Source of the DNA: a virus
Strand: one strand, 5' to 3'
Length of the DNA stretch: 34,883 bases
Virus record (IMG/VR): IMGVR_UViG_3300037041_000128
Coordinates: 1 to 34,883 of that record
A model generated the notes under the pieces. That model searched no databases, was not told the origin of the DNA, and worked only from the letters and a program-made list of their open reading frames with translations. Below are positions 7,959 through 16,927 of the stretch, piece by piece. The position numbers were made by a program, and so were the translations under genes. Position 1 is the stretch's first letter. Every line of letters starts with the position of its first letter.

Positions 7959-8732
7959 ATGTTTGGGATAACCGCATTTTCTCAAGCACCATTTAGCTCA
8001 TTAGTTAGCCAAATTATATTAGCGTCTGCTGCTATTGATGGCAATGCAGTCGTTACAGCTAATGCCAATAAAATTAGTAGTGCAAATGCTACAATAGTAG
8101 CGAATGCTGACGTAACAGCAAGTGCTTATGCAATACGATTAAATTCGGCTCAAATTAATGGGCTTGCGACCGTTAGTTCAAGTGCAATTAGGACTAGGAC
8201 ATCAACTGGAAGCATTAATGGCTTGGCAAGCGTTTCTAGCGGTTCTAGCGTAATTTATAACGCAAATGCTGTAATAATAGGCAATGCAACCGTATCATCT
8301 GGCTCAATACGGATAAGAACATCAAGCGGTGCTATTAATGGTGTCGCTACAGTAACAAGTGATGCAAGTAGAGTTAGAGCTGCGTCTGGATCAATAAATG
8401 GCACGGCAGTAGTTACTGCTCTTGGCGGTGTACAATATAGCGCAGATGCACATATTAATGGTTATGCTTTCGTAACTGCTTATGCTAATGCAATATATTC
8501 TGCGTATGGTCAAGTATTAGCAACTGCAACTGTGATTGCTAATGGAGCAAATATAGGTGATAACTGGGTAGATGTGCCTGTTGGTGATAATACTTGGACA
8601 GATGCGAATGTAACATCAAATGCTTGGACAGAAACTTCAGTTACAAGCAATACGTGGACAGAAAATAATGTAACAACTAACACATGGACAAATACACCAG
8701 TAAACAGTAATACTTGGCTTTTAAAAGGATAG
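7959..8732 (+). CDS. Repeat-built tail fibre or spike protein
   Basis: A 257-aa protein made almost wholly of repeats. Residues 24-183 are eight consecutive units of exactly 20 residues, each with a core like (G/A)-x-I-N-G-x-A-x-V-(S/T) (for example GSINGLASVSSGSSVIYNAN), plus a ninth partial unit. The C-terminus changes to a 10-residue repeat built on SNTWTENNVT (five Trp-containing units). There are no charged clusters and no Cys. Exact spacing suggests a beta-solenoid or trimeric fibre shaft. It sits between the oxygenase and the second collar fibre. Its function in receptor binding is inferred from context. Confidence 0.72.
   Translation: MFGITAFSQAPFSSLVSQIILASAAIDGNAVVTANANKISSANATIVANADVTASAYAIRLNSAQINGLATVSSSAIRTRTSTGSINGLASVSSGSSVIYNANAVIIGNATVSSGSIRIRTSSGAINGVATVTSDASRVRAASGSINGTAVVTALGGVQYSADAHINGYAFVTAYANAIYSAYGQVLATATVIANGANIGDNWVDVPVGDNTWTDANVTSNAWTETSVTSNTWTENNVTTNTWTNTPVNSNTWLLKG
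8048..8535 (+). repeat. 60-bp tandem coding repeats
   Basis: Degenerate 60-bp units recur in register, each carrying a form of ATTAATGG that encodes I-N-G. About eight units are present. They encode the 20-residue repeats of the fibre gene at 7959-8732. Divergence between units shows they are old or under diversifying selection, although the unit length has not drifted. Confidence 0.7.
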
Positions 8733-8735
8733 ATT

Positions 8736-9461
8736 ATGGCAAAGAATAAGATAAGTGAGTGGAGTGCTACGGCAGCAAACAACACCGACATTGGTGGTAT
8801 AGATATTGCTGAAGGATGTGCGCCATCCGGCATTAATAACGCTATCCGTGAATTGATGGCTCAAGTTAAAGACCAACAAACTGGTACTGACGCAGATAAC
8901 TTTACTGTAGGTGGCAATTTAACTGTTACTGGTACGACTACATTGACTGGAGTTCCTACTGCACCAACTGCTGCTGGTGGTACTAATACAACTCAAATTG
9001 CTACAACTGCTTTTGTAGCAAATGCTTTAATTTCTACATTAGCCACTGCTTATCCAGTAGGCTCTATTTATATATCAACAGTCTCAACTAATCCTAACTC
9101 TTTATTTGGGTTTGGTACATGGGTTGCATTTGGTGCTGGTAGAGTATTAATTGGTGTTGGTGGTGGATTCTCAGCAGGTGCAACTGGCGGTAGTGCTGAT
9201 GCAATTGTAGTAAGCCATACCCATACGGCAACTTCAGTTGTAACAGATCCTGGTCATAATCATAGACTTGGCGGTAGTACAAGCTCAGGTGGAATTATGG
9301 AAACGCAGATTGGTGTTAACTCTACTGCCGTTTCAGCACATTCTGATTCAAATACTACAGGTATTACTGTTGCAACTACTAACGCATCTTCAGGTGTAAG
9401 TGGAACTAATGCTAACCTACCTCCATATATTGTTGTCTATATGTGGACACGGACTGCTTAA
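8736..9461 (+). CDS. Tail fibre with phage collar domain 2
   Basis: A 241-aa protein. The N-terminus (MAKNKISEWSATAANNTDIG, then GCAPSGINNAIRELMAQVKD) is the common podovirus fibre attachment motif. TLTGVPTAPTAAGGTNTTQIATTAF (split here: TLTGVPTAPTAAGG and TTQIATTAFVANAL) is a classic fibre linker. The collar domain begins near 109 (YPVGSIYISTVSTNP, FGFGTWVAFGAGRVLIGVG), and a His-rich tip (SHTHT, DPGHNH) ends in NLPPYIVVYMW. It has no transmembrane or enzymatic motif. Parts of the tip DNA are identical to the first collar gene (6473-7474), pointing to duplication or gene conversion. Its stop overlaps the nozzle start (TAATG). Confidence 0.85.
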   Translation: MAKNKISEWSATAANNTDIGGIDIAEGCAPSGINNAIRELMAQVKDQQTGTDADNFTVGGNLTVTGTTTLTGVPTAPTAAGGTNTTQIATTAFVANALISTLATAYPVGSIYISTVSTNPNSLFGFGTWVAFGAGRVLIGVGGGFSAGATGGSADAIVVSHTHTATSVVTDPGHNHRLGGSTSSGGIMETQIGVNSTAVSAHSDSNTTGITVATTNASSGVSGTNANLPPYIVVYMWTRTA

Positions 9462-10891
9462 TGGCTACTCAGCGCATAACATTTACAGAGTGGACTCCAG
9501 ACTTAGCTGGTGTAGCTGAGAACTTGTCTATTGCACAAAACGTAGTGCCAACTGCACTAGGTTATAACCCATTCCCATTGGCTGTAGATTATTCTGCTGC
9601 TGCTAGTGAAAACCTTAATAACGTATTTGCTGGTAAGTTTAGCTCAACTACAACTGTATTTGCTGGTGGTGCTACTAAGCTATTTAAGTTTGATGGCGCA
9701 GACTTGAGTATGGATAACGTGTCAAAGACTGGCAACTATAGTGGTATTGTTAAATGGAATTTTACTCAATTTGGTAACACTATTATTGCAGCCAATAACG
9801 TCAATAAACTACAGGCATACACGCTAGGCTCAAGCTCTACATTTGATGACTTGAGTGCCGATGCACCTGTCGCTGAGTACGTGACTGTTGTTCGTGACTT
9901 TGTGGTAGCTTCTAGTTTAGATTCTGGTAGCAATTCAAACAAGGTTCAATGGTCTAACATCAATGACGAAACAAACTGGACTACTGGCTCTGCATCACAG
10001 TCTGACTACCAAATAATTAGCGATGGTGGCAACATTCATGGCATGACTGGTGGTGAGGTTGGTCTTATATTCCTAGACCGTGCTATCGTGCGTATGTCTT
10101 ACATTGGATCACCTCTATTCTTCCAGTTTGACACGATTAGTCGTGGTGTAGGTTGCGTAGAAGGTAACACCGTAGTTCAATACGGTAGCATGACTTACTT
10201 CTTAGGTGCAGATGGCTTCTATTCATGTGATGGCACAACCGTTACAGCTATCGGTACACAAAAGGTAGATGCATGGTTCTATGCTAATGCCAACCCATCT
10301 AAACTAAATTTAATGTCATCAACCATTGACCAGATTCGTAAGATTGTTGTGTGGGCATTCATTGATAACTTTGCACAAAATACTTTGCTTATCTACAACT
10401 GGCAAGTTCAAAAGTGGTCTTACTGCACAACTGACGTTGATGTAGTGGCATCATCAGCATCTGCTGGTATGACGCTTGAAGGCTTAGACCTATACGGCAA
10501 CATGGACACATTGACTACCTCACTAGATGACGCATTGTGGTCTGGTGGTAAGTTCTTATTTGCTGGTGCTAGAGATGATAAGATAGTTACCTTTACTGGT
10601 GCAAACTCTGTTGCAGAACTAACTACAGGCGATATAGGAAGCGAAGCTACTTCAGTAATTACACTTGCTAGACCAGTAGTAGATAATGGCTCTGGTAGCG
10701 TAGCAATTGCTTCTAGGATGCTTCTTAATGAAGTGCCACAGTTAGGTTCATACACATCAGCAGACACAGAAAATAGGGTATCATTACGGAGTGCTGGTAA
10801 GTATCATAGACTATCAGTAAAACCAACTGGTGATCGCTGGTCTAATGTAATTGGTGTTGATATTGATATTACCCCACAAGGAACTAGATAA
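9461..10891 (+). CDS. Tail nozzle / DNA stabilization protein (P22 gp10-like)
   Basis: A 476-aa protein starting at ATG 9461, which overlaps the previous stop; an upstream ATG at 9443 lies inside the fibre gene. It begins MATQRITFTEWTPDLAGV and has a beta-propeller pattern, with repeated short blocks such as VFAGGATKLFKFDG and VRDFVVASSLDSG, and the diagnostic 'SNINDETNWTTGSASQSDYQ' and 'YFLGADGFYSCDG'. Length (P22 gp10: 472 aa) and these motifs fit the nozzle that extends the tail channel and retains packaged DNA. It follows the fibres and precedes ejection proteins. Confidence 0.85.
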   Translation: MATQRITFTEWTPDLAGVAENLSIAQNVVPTALGYNPFPLAVDYSAAASENLNNVFAGKFSSTTTVFAGGATKLFKFDGADLSMDNVSKTGNYSGIVKWNFTQFGNTIIAANNVNKLQAYTLGSSSTFDDLSADAPVAEYVTVVRDFVVASSLDSGSNSNKVQWSNINDETNWTTGSASQSDYQIISDGGNIHGMTGGEVGLIFLDRAIVRMSYIGSPLFFQFDTISRGVGCVEGNTVVQYGSMTYFLGADGFYSCDGTTVTAIGTQKVDAWFYANANPSKLNLMSSTIDQIRKIVVWAFIDNFAQNTLLIYNWQVQKWSYCTTDVDVVASSASAGMTLEGLDLYGNMDTLTTSLDDALWSGGKFLFAGARDDKIVTFTGANSVAELTTGDIGSEATSVITLARPVVDNGSGSVAIASRMLLNEVPQLGSYTSADTENRVSLRSAGKYHRLSVKPTGDRWSNVIGVDIDITPQGTR

Positions 10892-11193
10892 TGTATCGCA
10901 AACTTAATCCATCTGGCGCAACACCTCGTGAAATATCAGAGGTAGTAAATGGTTTAATGGAAGGTAAGAGTAATAATGTTGGCGACTTTACTACCACACA
11001 TAGTACAACATCTAGCACCATAAACGATGAAAGAATTGGCTATGACTCGGTAATATTATTTACTCCAATGAATGATAGAGCAGCATCTGAAATGAGTCAT
11101 TTATATGTATCAGCATTAAATAAAGGATCTGCAACAATTGCTCATGGATCACATTCGTTTGCTTGTATTTTTAAATATATAGTGGTGGGATAA
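10891..11193 (+). CDS. Small conserved virion protein
   Basis: A 100-aa protein starting on the final A of the nozzle stop (TAATG). It has the pattern VGDFTTTHSTTSSTINDERI, SVILFTPMNDRAASEM and LYVSALNKGSATIAHGSHSF. This small beta-sandwich-like motif (variable then 'VxDxRxxxxSVIxxxPxxxxAA...LYVSxxxxGxxTxxH') recurs in many phage structural regions and at the ends of fibre proteins. It probably decorates the virion or is a fibre component. No enzymatic residues were seen. Confidence 0.68.
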   Translation: MYRKLNPSGATPREISEVVNGLMEGKSNNVGDFTTTHSTTSSTINDERIGYDSVILFTPMNDRAASEMSHLYVSALNKGSATIAHGSHSFACIFKYIVVG

Positions 11194-11582
11194 TGGATTT
11201 TACTTATGTATTACCAAGTGATTTAAGGCATTGCTGGTGGTGGGTTCGCATGGGGCTTGAGAAAGTACGTGCTAAAGGTCACTCAGAGTGGTTAGCAGAA
11301 GATATTTACTGTGATTGCTACGAGCAAAGATCAATGCTATGGACTCTACCAGATAATAAAGGTTTCATCGTACTACAACCCAATGGCACAGATATGCATA
11401 TTTGGGCAGCTTGGCTAGATTCAGATAAACCAGATGATTTAGCATTTGGTCTTGAGTTTGCCAAAGGCATTGCTAAACAAGGCAACTGCAAGAAGGTTAC
11501 GTTTTCATCCATGCGTAGTGGGTGGGAAATTAGAGCAAAACAATTAGGATTTAGACCAAGAAATTGGGAACTAAGCATTTAG
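11193..11582 (+). CDS. GNAT-like protein of the tail module
   Basis: A 129-aa protein beginning MDFTYVLPSDLRHCWWWVRM, with WLAEDIYCDCYEQ, GFIVLQPNGTDMHIWAAWLD and a C-terminal FSSMRSGWEIRAKQLGFRPR. This pattern is common in podoviruses between nozzle and ejection genes and looks like a reduced GNAT acyltransferase fold: the last segment, with a helix and then 'LGF', resembles the GNAT C-terminus. The acetyl-CoA loop (Q/RxxGxG/A) is not clear, so enzymatic activity is doubtful. A role as an internal virion or assembly protein is possible. Confidence 0.62.
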   Translation: MDFTYVLPSDLRHCWWWVRMGLEKVRAKGHSEWLAEDIYCDCYEQRSMLWTLPDNKGFIVLQPNGTDMHIWAAWLDSDKPDDLAFGLEFAKGIAKQGNCKKVTFSSMRSGWEIRAKQLGFRPRNWELSI

Positions 11583-11591
11583 GGGAATTAC

Positions 11592-12719
11592 ATGAGATAC
11601 AACCATTTTGATATGTTGCCAGAGAAAGCATTTTCACCACTAGGTAAACGCATGACTTTAGAAGGTGGCGGTGGTGGTGGTCAAACACAACAATCACAAA
11701 CTGGTATTGATCCAATCCTCAAGCCATATGTAAGTTACGGTTTAGGTGAGGCTAAAAAGTTATATCAAGGTGCTAGTCCACAATACTATGCAGGTCAGAC
11801 ATACGTTAGCCCTTCTGCTAACACAAATGCAGCTCTAACAGCAGCAGGTAATCGTGCTATGCAAGGTAATCCATTGCTACCAGCAGCGCAACAACAACAA
11901 CAAGATGTTATTAGCGGTAACTACCTAAATAGTAATCCGTACTTTAACCAAGCTCTTGCTGGTGCATCACAAGGTGCAACACAAACTTATATGGATGCAA
12001 TTAAGTCTGCTCAAGGCGGTGCTTCAATGGCAGGTCGTTATGGATCTGGTGTTAGTGCTGATCTACAGAATCGTGCAGCAAATACTCTATCAAATACACT
12101 AGCTAACAAGTACGGTGATCTTGCATACCAAAACTATAACGCTGAACGTGGTAGACAAGAAGCAGCAGTAGCTGGCGCACCTGCATTGGCTAACGCTGAT
12201 TACACAGACATCAATCAATTGCTTAAAACTGGTCAGGCTCAAGAAGATTACGCTAATACTGCTCTACAGGCAGATATTAATCGCTTCAACTACAACGAGA
12301 ACTTACCTACAGCTAAACTTAATCAGTATGCTCAATACCTATCTGGTACACCACAGGGTTCTACTACAACTAGCACATCATCAGGCGGTAAGATTGTCTG
12401 TACTGCAATGAATCAGGCTTATGGGTTCGGTTCATTCCGTCAGGCTATTTGGTTACAACATTCTGCAACTATGCCTAACGCTAAGACAATTGAGAAGGGC
12501 TACCACACATTATTCTTACCTGTCGTAGCCTATGCCTTCAACGGCACACCAAATGCTCTCAGAAACGCTGTAAGACGCATTGCAGAGCATATTGCACGGC
12601 ATCGTACTGCTGACTTATGGAAAGAAATGAGGGGTAAGAAACGTGATCCTCTAGGTCGTATCTATCGTGCTGTAATTGAGCCTATTTGCTACTTAGTTGG
12701 TAAAGTGAAGGGAGCTTAG
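11592..12719 (+). CDS. Ejection / internal virion protein 1
   Basis: A 375-aa protein. A Gly-run (EGGGGGGQ, about 25-31) is followed by Q/A/N-rich helical sequence to about 265. After a Ser/Thr linker (GSTTTSTSSGGK) there is a distinct C-terminal domain with KIVCTAMNQAYGFGSFRQ, GYHTLFLPVVAYAF and a basic end. The C-terminal domain is known from tail and internal proteins of many phages, usually fused to glycine-rich N-termini. The protein probably is ejected with the DNA and helps form the trans-envelope channel. The start follows GGGGAATTAC. Confidence 0.72.
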   Translation: MRYNHFDMLPEKAFSPLGKRMTLEGGGGGGQTQQSQTGIDPILKPYVSYGLGEAKKLYQGASPQYYAGQTYVSPSANTNAALTAAGNRAMQGNPLLPAAQQQQQDVISGNYLNSNPYFNQALAGASQGATQTYMDAIKSAQGGASMAGRYGSGVSADLQNRAANTLSNTLANKYGDLAYQNYNAERGRQEAAVAGAPALANADYTDINQLLKTGQAQEDYANTALQADINRFNYNENLPTAKLNQYAQYLSGTPQGSTTTSTSSGGKIVCTAMNQAYGFGSFRQAIWLQHSATMPNAKTIEKGYHTLFLPVVAYAFNGTPNALRNAVRRIAEHIARHRTADLWKEMRGKKRDPLGRIYRAVIEPICYLVGKVKGA

Positions 12720-12720
12720 T

Positions 12721-13389
12721 ATGGGTTATCCTGCATTGATTGGTGCTGCTATTGGTGCTGCACAAGCTGGTATTCGTGGTAAAAACGTATTAAAAGGTGC
12801 TGCCATTGGCGGTGCAATAGGGGCAACTGGTGGTGCTGCAATGGGAGCAATGGGTGCTGGTGCTGCTGCTGCTGGGGCTGGTACTGCTGCTGGTACGGCT
12901 GGAGCTACTGGAGCTACTGCTGGTGGTCTTTTAGGTGGGGCTGGGGCTGGGATTACTAGCGCAGGTGCAAGTGGAGCTACTGCTACTGGTGGTCTTTTAG
13001 GGGGAAGTGCATTACCATCATTTTCTGGCATGGGCTTACCATCTATTGCTGAAGGCGGTAGTGCTATGGGGGCATTAGATGCTGGTGCTGCTAGTGCAGG
13101 AACTACTGGTTTATCTAACTCATTAATACCTACAATGAATTTAGCTAATTCAACTGGTGCAGCTTCTTCATCAATGATGGATATGCTGAAACAATATGGA
13201 ACTGTTGATAACCTTAAAGGTGCTATGGCAGTAGCTAATATGGCTCAGCCACAGCAACAACCTACTATTCAAGGTGGTGGTAGTGTTAAAGTTGGTCAAG
13301 CACCTACTGGTGATATATATGATGAATTGCGTAAGGTAGGTTATACTTTGCCTAAACGCAGAGAAACAAATTTTAGCTTGTTAGGATAA
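12721..13389 (+). CDS. Gly/Ala-rich ejection protein 2
   Basis: A 222-aa protein, strongly Gly/Ala-rich in its first 130 residues with glycine-zipper runs (GAAIGGAIGATGGAAMGAMG) and conserved repeats of 'GATAGGLLGG'. It lacks a signal peptide. The C-terminus is soluble, with QPQQQPTIQGGGS and ends in RRETNFSLLG. Glycine-zipper proteins of this kind are usual in podovirus ejection sets and can insert into membranes. It starts 1 bp after the preceding stop. The high GC of this stretch comes from Gly/Ala codons and need not mean foreign origin. Confidence 0.72.
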   Translation: MGYPALIGAAIGAAQAGIRGKNVLKGAAIGGAIGATGGAAMGAMGAGAAAAGAGTAAGTAGATGATAGGLLGGAGAGITSAGASGATATGGLLGGSALPSFSGMGLPSIAEGGSAMGALDAGAASAGTTGLSNSLIPTMNLANSTGAASSSMMDMLKQYGTVDNLKGAMAVANMAQPQQQPTIQGGGSVKVGQAPTGDIYDELRKVGYTLPKRRETNFSLLG

Positions 13390-13392
13390 TAT

Positions 13393-14937
13393 ATGGCAAA
13401 CGGATTATTAGATTATTTAAGTGGATTTGGCTCTTCTGCACCAGATTATATGGAAGGCTTGCTAGGTCAGGATGCCACAGATCGTTTAAAAACTCGTGCA
13501 GGTACTACAGGTATAGCTAACGCTGTACTTGGTTACCTTGCTGCACCTAAGAATCAAAACTTAGGTCTAGGTCGTATCATTGGTCAATCACTACAGGCAG
13601 GTATGACAGGCGCACAGGGTGTTTATGATAATGCCGTGCAGGATTACCAAACAAAGGCTAAGATTGATGAAATGAATCGTCAAAAACAACTAGCTGAACG
13701 TGATCTATCAAGACAAACACAAATTGAAGCATTGACTCCACAACTGTTTAAAACTACACCAGCACAGTACAAAGAAACACCTAATAACTACTTCATGCCA
13801 CAAGCTCCAGTAGAAGGTGCAACTGCTCCAAACTTTAATCAACAATATGTTGAAGGTACTCCAACACGAGAAATGATCTCACCAGAGATGAATACCGTAG
13901 ATACTTCTGTGCTACAAAAGATTGCTGCACTATCTAAAGATCCTATGGCTACCCTTACTGCACAGGCTGATCTTATTCCTAAGTTGCGTAAGGCTGGTTT
14001 AGTTCAAACTACTGGACAACAAGATAACCCATTTGAGATGTTCGTTACTGGCGCACAGAGTCCAATAGTACGCAATCTTGCAAACCAATACAGCAAGTCA
14101 TTTCTATCTGGTGCTATTGATCCAGAAACTGCTGATAAACGCATTATGGAACTTGGCAGGATGGATGAAACCTATTCTGGTAAACAAGATTCAGCAGCAG
14201 CATTGAAATCACAACAAGATATTGCAAATAGCTTAAATGAACGTCAATTGGAATTGGCTCAATTAGTTGCTAATGGTAATCTTACTCAACAACAAGCTAC
14301 TAGACAACTTCAAATAGAAGCTGCACAGACTAGGAAAGATGCTGCTGCTGATAAATTCCAAAAACCATTGCCACCTACTGCTCAAAAACTTATTGGGGCG
14401 CATACTGATGCAGCATTTAACAATATTACATTAGCTAATAATCTTGATAATGTTATGACTAAAGTTGTATCAAGTAAGATAGAGTTTAATCCTGCTAACA
14501 ATTTACGTCTAGCAGGTAAGTCTGCATTTGGCAATACAGATGAAGATACTATGGTCTACAATACAGTACAAGAATTTAAGAAGCAATTTGTTAATGCTAA
14601 ATTAGTTCTTAATAAAGGTACTCAGACAGAAGGCGATGCTATCCGTGCAATGGATGAAATTAGTAAAGCAAAAAGCACACCAGATTTAATTCGGTCATTA
14701 GGAAACCTTAGAACTGCTTATGCAAAACTGGCAGAACAAGAAAACTCAATGGCAAAATCAAAACTTAATACATTTGGTTTAACTGAAGATAAGGGTTATC
14801 CATCTTACTTTGCTGTGCCTGTACCACAATTTAATCCAGTAATTTATTCTGATACAAGTGATGAATATAAAAAATTACCAATAGGTGGAACTTACGTTAA
14901 TGGTAAAACTGGTACAACTATGAGAAAGACAAAATAG
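13393..14937 (+). CDS. Ejection / internal virion protein 3
   Basis: A 514-aa protein beginning MANGLLDYLSGF, with GLGRIIGQSLQAGMTGAQGV (about 55-75) and a long Gln-, Ala- and Lys-rich helical segment. The middle contains coiled coil (about 260-320, LNERQLELAQLV). No enzymatic motif was found. Proteins with 'GLLDYL..FGSS.PDY' starts and 'LGYLAAPKNQNLGLGRIIGQ' are common in podovirus internal virion sets. It would be packed in the capsid and ejected. The N-terminal 'MAxGLLD' resembles the MAGLLD start of genes at 18414 and 31219. Confidence 0.72.
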   Translation: MANGLLDYLSGFGSSAPDYMEGLLGQDATDRLKTRAGTTGIANAVLGYLAAPKNQNLGLGRIIGQSLQAGMTGAQGVYDNAVQDYQTKAKIDEMNRQKQLAERDLSRQTQIEALTPQLFKTTPAQYKETPNNYFMPQAPVEGATAPNFNQQYVEGTPTREMISPEMNTVDTSVLQKIAALSKDPMATLTAQADLIPKLRKAGLVQTTGQQDNPFEMFVTGAQSPIVRNLANQYSKSFLSGAIDPETADKRIMELGRMDETYSGKQDSAAALKSQQDIANSLNERQLELAQLVANGNLTQQQATRQLQIEAAQTRKDAAADKFQKPLPPTAQKLIGAHTDAAFNNITLANNLDNVMTKVVSSKIEFNPANNLRLAGKSAFGNTDEDTMVYNTVQEFKKQFVNAKLVLNKGTQTEGDAIRAMDEISKAKSTPDLIRSLGNLRTAYAKLAEQENSMAKSKLNTFGLTEDKGYPSYFAVPVPQFNPVIYSDTSDEYKKLPIGGTYVNGKTGTTMRKTK

Positions 14938-14946
14938 GGGATAATT

Positions 14947-16926
14947 ATGGGATGGGAAACAGACGAGGAAATTGCTAGACAAACAGGTTTGCAACATATA
15001 GGTGATAAATCTTTTGGTATATCTCCAGTTAATGTAACTGCTCCACGTATGACAGAAGAAGAAATTAAAGCAGAGGAATCTGCTTTTGCTCCAGTTAAGT
15101 ATAGCGGTGGTGCTGAAGGTGCTAGGGCATTACTTGGTCAAGGTCTTGGCATGGGGTTCGGTGATGAACTTGAGGCAGGTGTTCGTGCGCCATTTAGTGA
15201 TGAATCATACAAAGAAATTCGTGATCGTTTAAGGTCACAACAAGATCAATTTGCAAAAGATTATCCAGTTACCCACACAGGTCTGGAAATTGCTGGTGGT
15301 CTTGCTATGCCATTTGGTGCTGTAGGTATGGGTGCTAAAGGGGCATTGGCTGCTGGTAAATCTGTTATGGGTACAGCAGGTCGTGGTGCATTAATTGGAT
15401 CAGGTGCAGGTGCTGTATCTGGTGCAGGTACTTCTAAAGAAATGGGTGACGTACCAGCTAATATGCTCACTTCTGGCATTCTTGGCGGTGTAGTAGGCGG
15501 TGTAGCTCCATCTGCTATTAATCTGGCTGGTAAAGCAATTGGAAATGTTATTGATGGTCTTGGTTATTCAAATGCCACGAAGGTAGCAAGCAAAAAACTT
15601 GAAGAGATCCTAGACAAAGAAAACTTAACACCAGACGATGCACGAGCAATGCTTGAAGAGTATCGTAGACTTGGTATACCATCGCCTGTACTAGCTGACT
15701 TAGGTGAGAATCTAAGAGGTCTAGGCTTTGCTGCCTATGCCGTGCCAAATAAAGGTAAAACTGCAACAGCAAGTTTCTTGGATGAACGTCAAACACAACT
15801 TGCAGAAAGGCTTATAAAAGGTCTTGAACAAAAGTCTGGAATCAACTCACAAGGTAAATTCGGATTTGATTATATAGATGATCTAGGTAAGGCTCAACAA
15901 GCTGCTGCAAAAAAAGAATATCCAAAGGCATATAGCCATGACATCACGGCTGTGCCATTCCGTAAGTATGTAGACAGACCAGTTTTTCAAAAGGCTTACG
16001 AGGCTGCTGTAGAACGTAATCAACTTCATACTGGTGATGCAGGTCATGTACCACTACCATCACTAGATCAAATTCGCAATGCTCAGTACATAAGTACAGA
16101 GGTACTACACCAAATTAAAATAGGTTTGGATAGAATTGTTGAGAAAGAAACTGATACGCTAACTGGTAAAATGACAGGCTATGGTGGTGATGTAAATATC
16201 ATTAAAAAAGAATTTAATAACCTGATCAAGTATCACAACAAAGACTATGCTACCGCTAATGCTAAGTTTGCTGACTCTATTGGATTGCAACAAGCCTATA
16301 AAAAAGGTCTTGATTACATGAAGATGGATGAAGGTGAGTTGGTATCAAAACTTAAGAAAATGAAACCAGCAGAGAAAGAGGCATTCAGAGTAGGTATGTT
16401 ATCTGAAATTAAGGATAACCTATCTAAATTTAAGGGTGTTGATTTCACTAACTCAGTATTTAAATCAGAACGTCAAAAGACAGCATTGCGCTATGCCTTT
16501 GATTCCCCTGCTAAATATAAAGAATTTGCAAGTCAAGTTAAGGCTCAAGCAGAGCTAATGAAAACTTACAACCGTGTACGTGGGGGATCTAAAACAACTG
16601 AAACAAGTATTGCTGTACAAGATGCTGGTATGGCTAGTAACATGATTCCAATGGTAGCTAATGCTGCTACTGGTAACTGGCTAGGTGCTGCATCAAATGT
16701 TGCTCGTAGTGGTTTATCTAGGGCTGGCGGTCTTTCACCAGATAGTGCTGTTAGAGTACAACAAGCTCTATTTAATCCAAACCCAAGATCACAGAATGCA
16801 TTGTTTGATATAATGAACAGAAATGCTGATAAACAAGCAAACCCAAACTTTATTAAAGACGCACTACAACAACAAGGTACATATTCTTTTGGTCTAGGTA
16901 ATTTATCTGGTCTGCTAGGACAATAA
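14947..16926 (+). CDS. Ejection / internal virion protein 4 (largest)
   Basis: A 659-aa protein, the longest internal virion candidate. An N-terminal acidic part is followed by a Gly/Ala-rich hydrophobic segment (about 110-205, with GLEIAGGLAMPFGAVGMGAK and GGVVGGVAPSAINLAGKAIG), then a long charged helical region (about 205-540). The hydrophobic segment is compatible with membrane insertion after ejection. No lytic transglycosylase motif (ExxG..) could be placed with confidence. Order in the operon (nozzle, three smaller ejection proteins, then this) matches P22-like gp7/gp20/gp16 sets. It ends GNLSGLLGQ, and the next gene starts 1 bp later. Confidence 0.72.
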   Translation: MGWETDEEIARQTGLQHIGDKSFGISPVNVTAPRMTEEEIKAEESAFAPVKYSGGAEGARALLGQGLGMGFGDELEAGVRAPFSDESYKEIRDRLRSQQDQFAKDYPVTHTGLEIAGGLAMPFGAVGMGAKGALAAGKSVMGTAGRGALIGSGAGAVSGAGTSKEMGDVPANMLTSGILGGVVGGVAPSAINLAGKAIGNVIDGLGYSNATKVASKKLEEILDKENLTPDDARAMLEEYRRLGIPSPVLADLGENLRGLGFAAYAVPNKGKTATASFLDERQTQLAERLIKGLEQKSGINSQGKFGFDYIDDLGKAQQAAAKKEYPKAYSHDITAVPFRKYVDRPVFQKAYEAAVERNQLHTGDAGHVPLPSLDQIRNAQYISTEVLHQIKIGLDRIVEKETDTLTGKMTGYGGDVNIIKKEFNNLIKYHNKDYATANAKFADSIGLQQAYKKGLDYMKMDEGELVSKLKKMKPAEKEAFRVGMLSEIKDNLSKFKGVDFTNSVFKSERQKTALRYAFDSPAKYKEFASQVKAQAELMKTYNRVRGGSKTTETSIAVQDAGMASNMIPMVANAATGNWLGAASNVARSGLSRAGGLSPDSAVRVQQALFNPNPRSQNALFDIMNRNADKQANPNFIKDALQQQGTYSFGLGNLSGLLGQ

Positions 16927-16927
16927 T

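Noticed and set aside
8048-8535. CRISPR array, from the regular 60-bp spacing
   Set aside because: The units are degenerate, contiguous and in frame within one gene, with no unique spacers and no cas genes.
7959-9461. Diversity-generating retroelement target in the fibre genes
   Set aside because: No reverse transcriptase and no template/variable repeat pair with adenine-specific changes were found.
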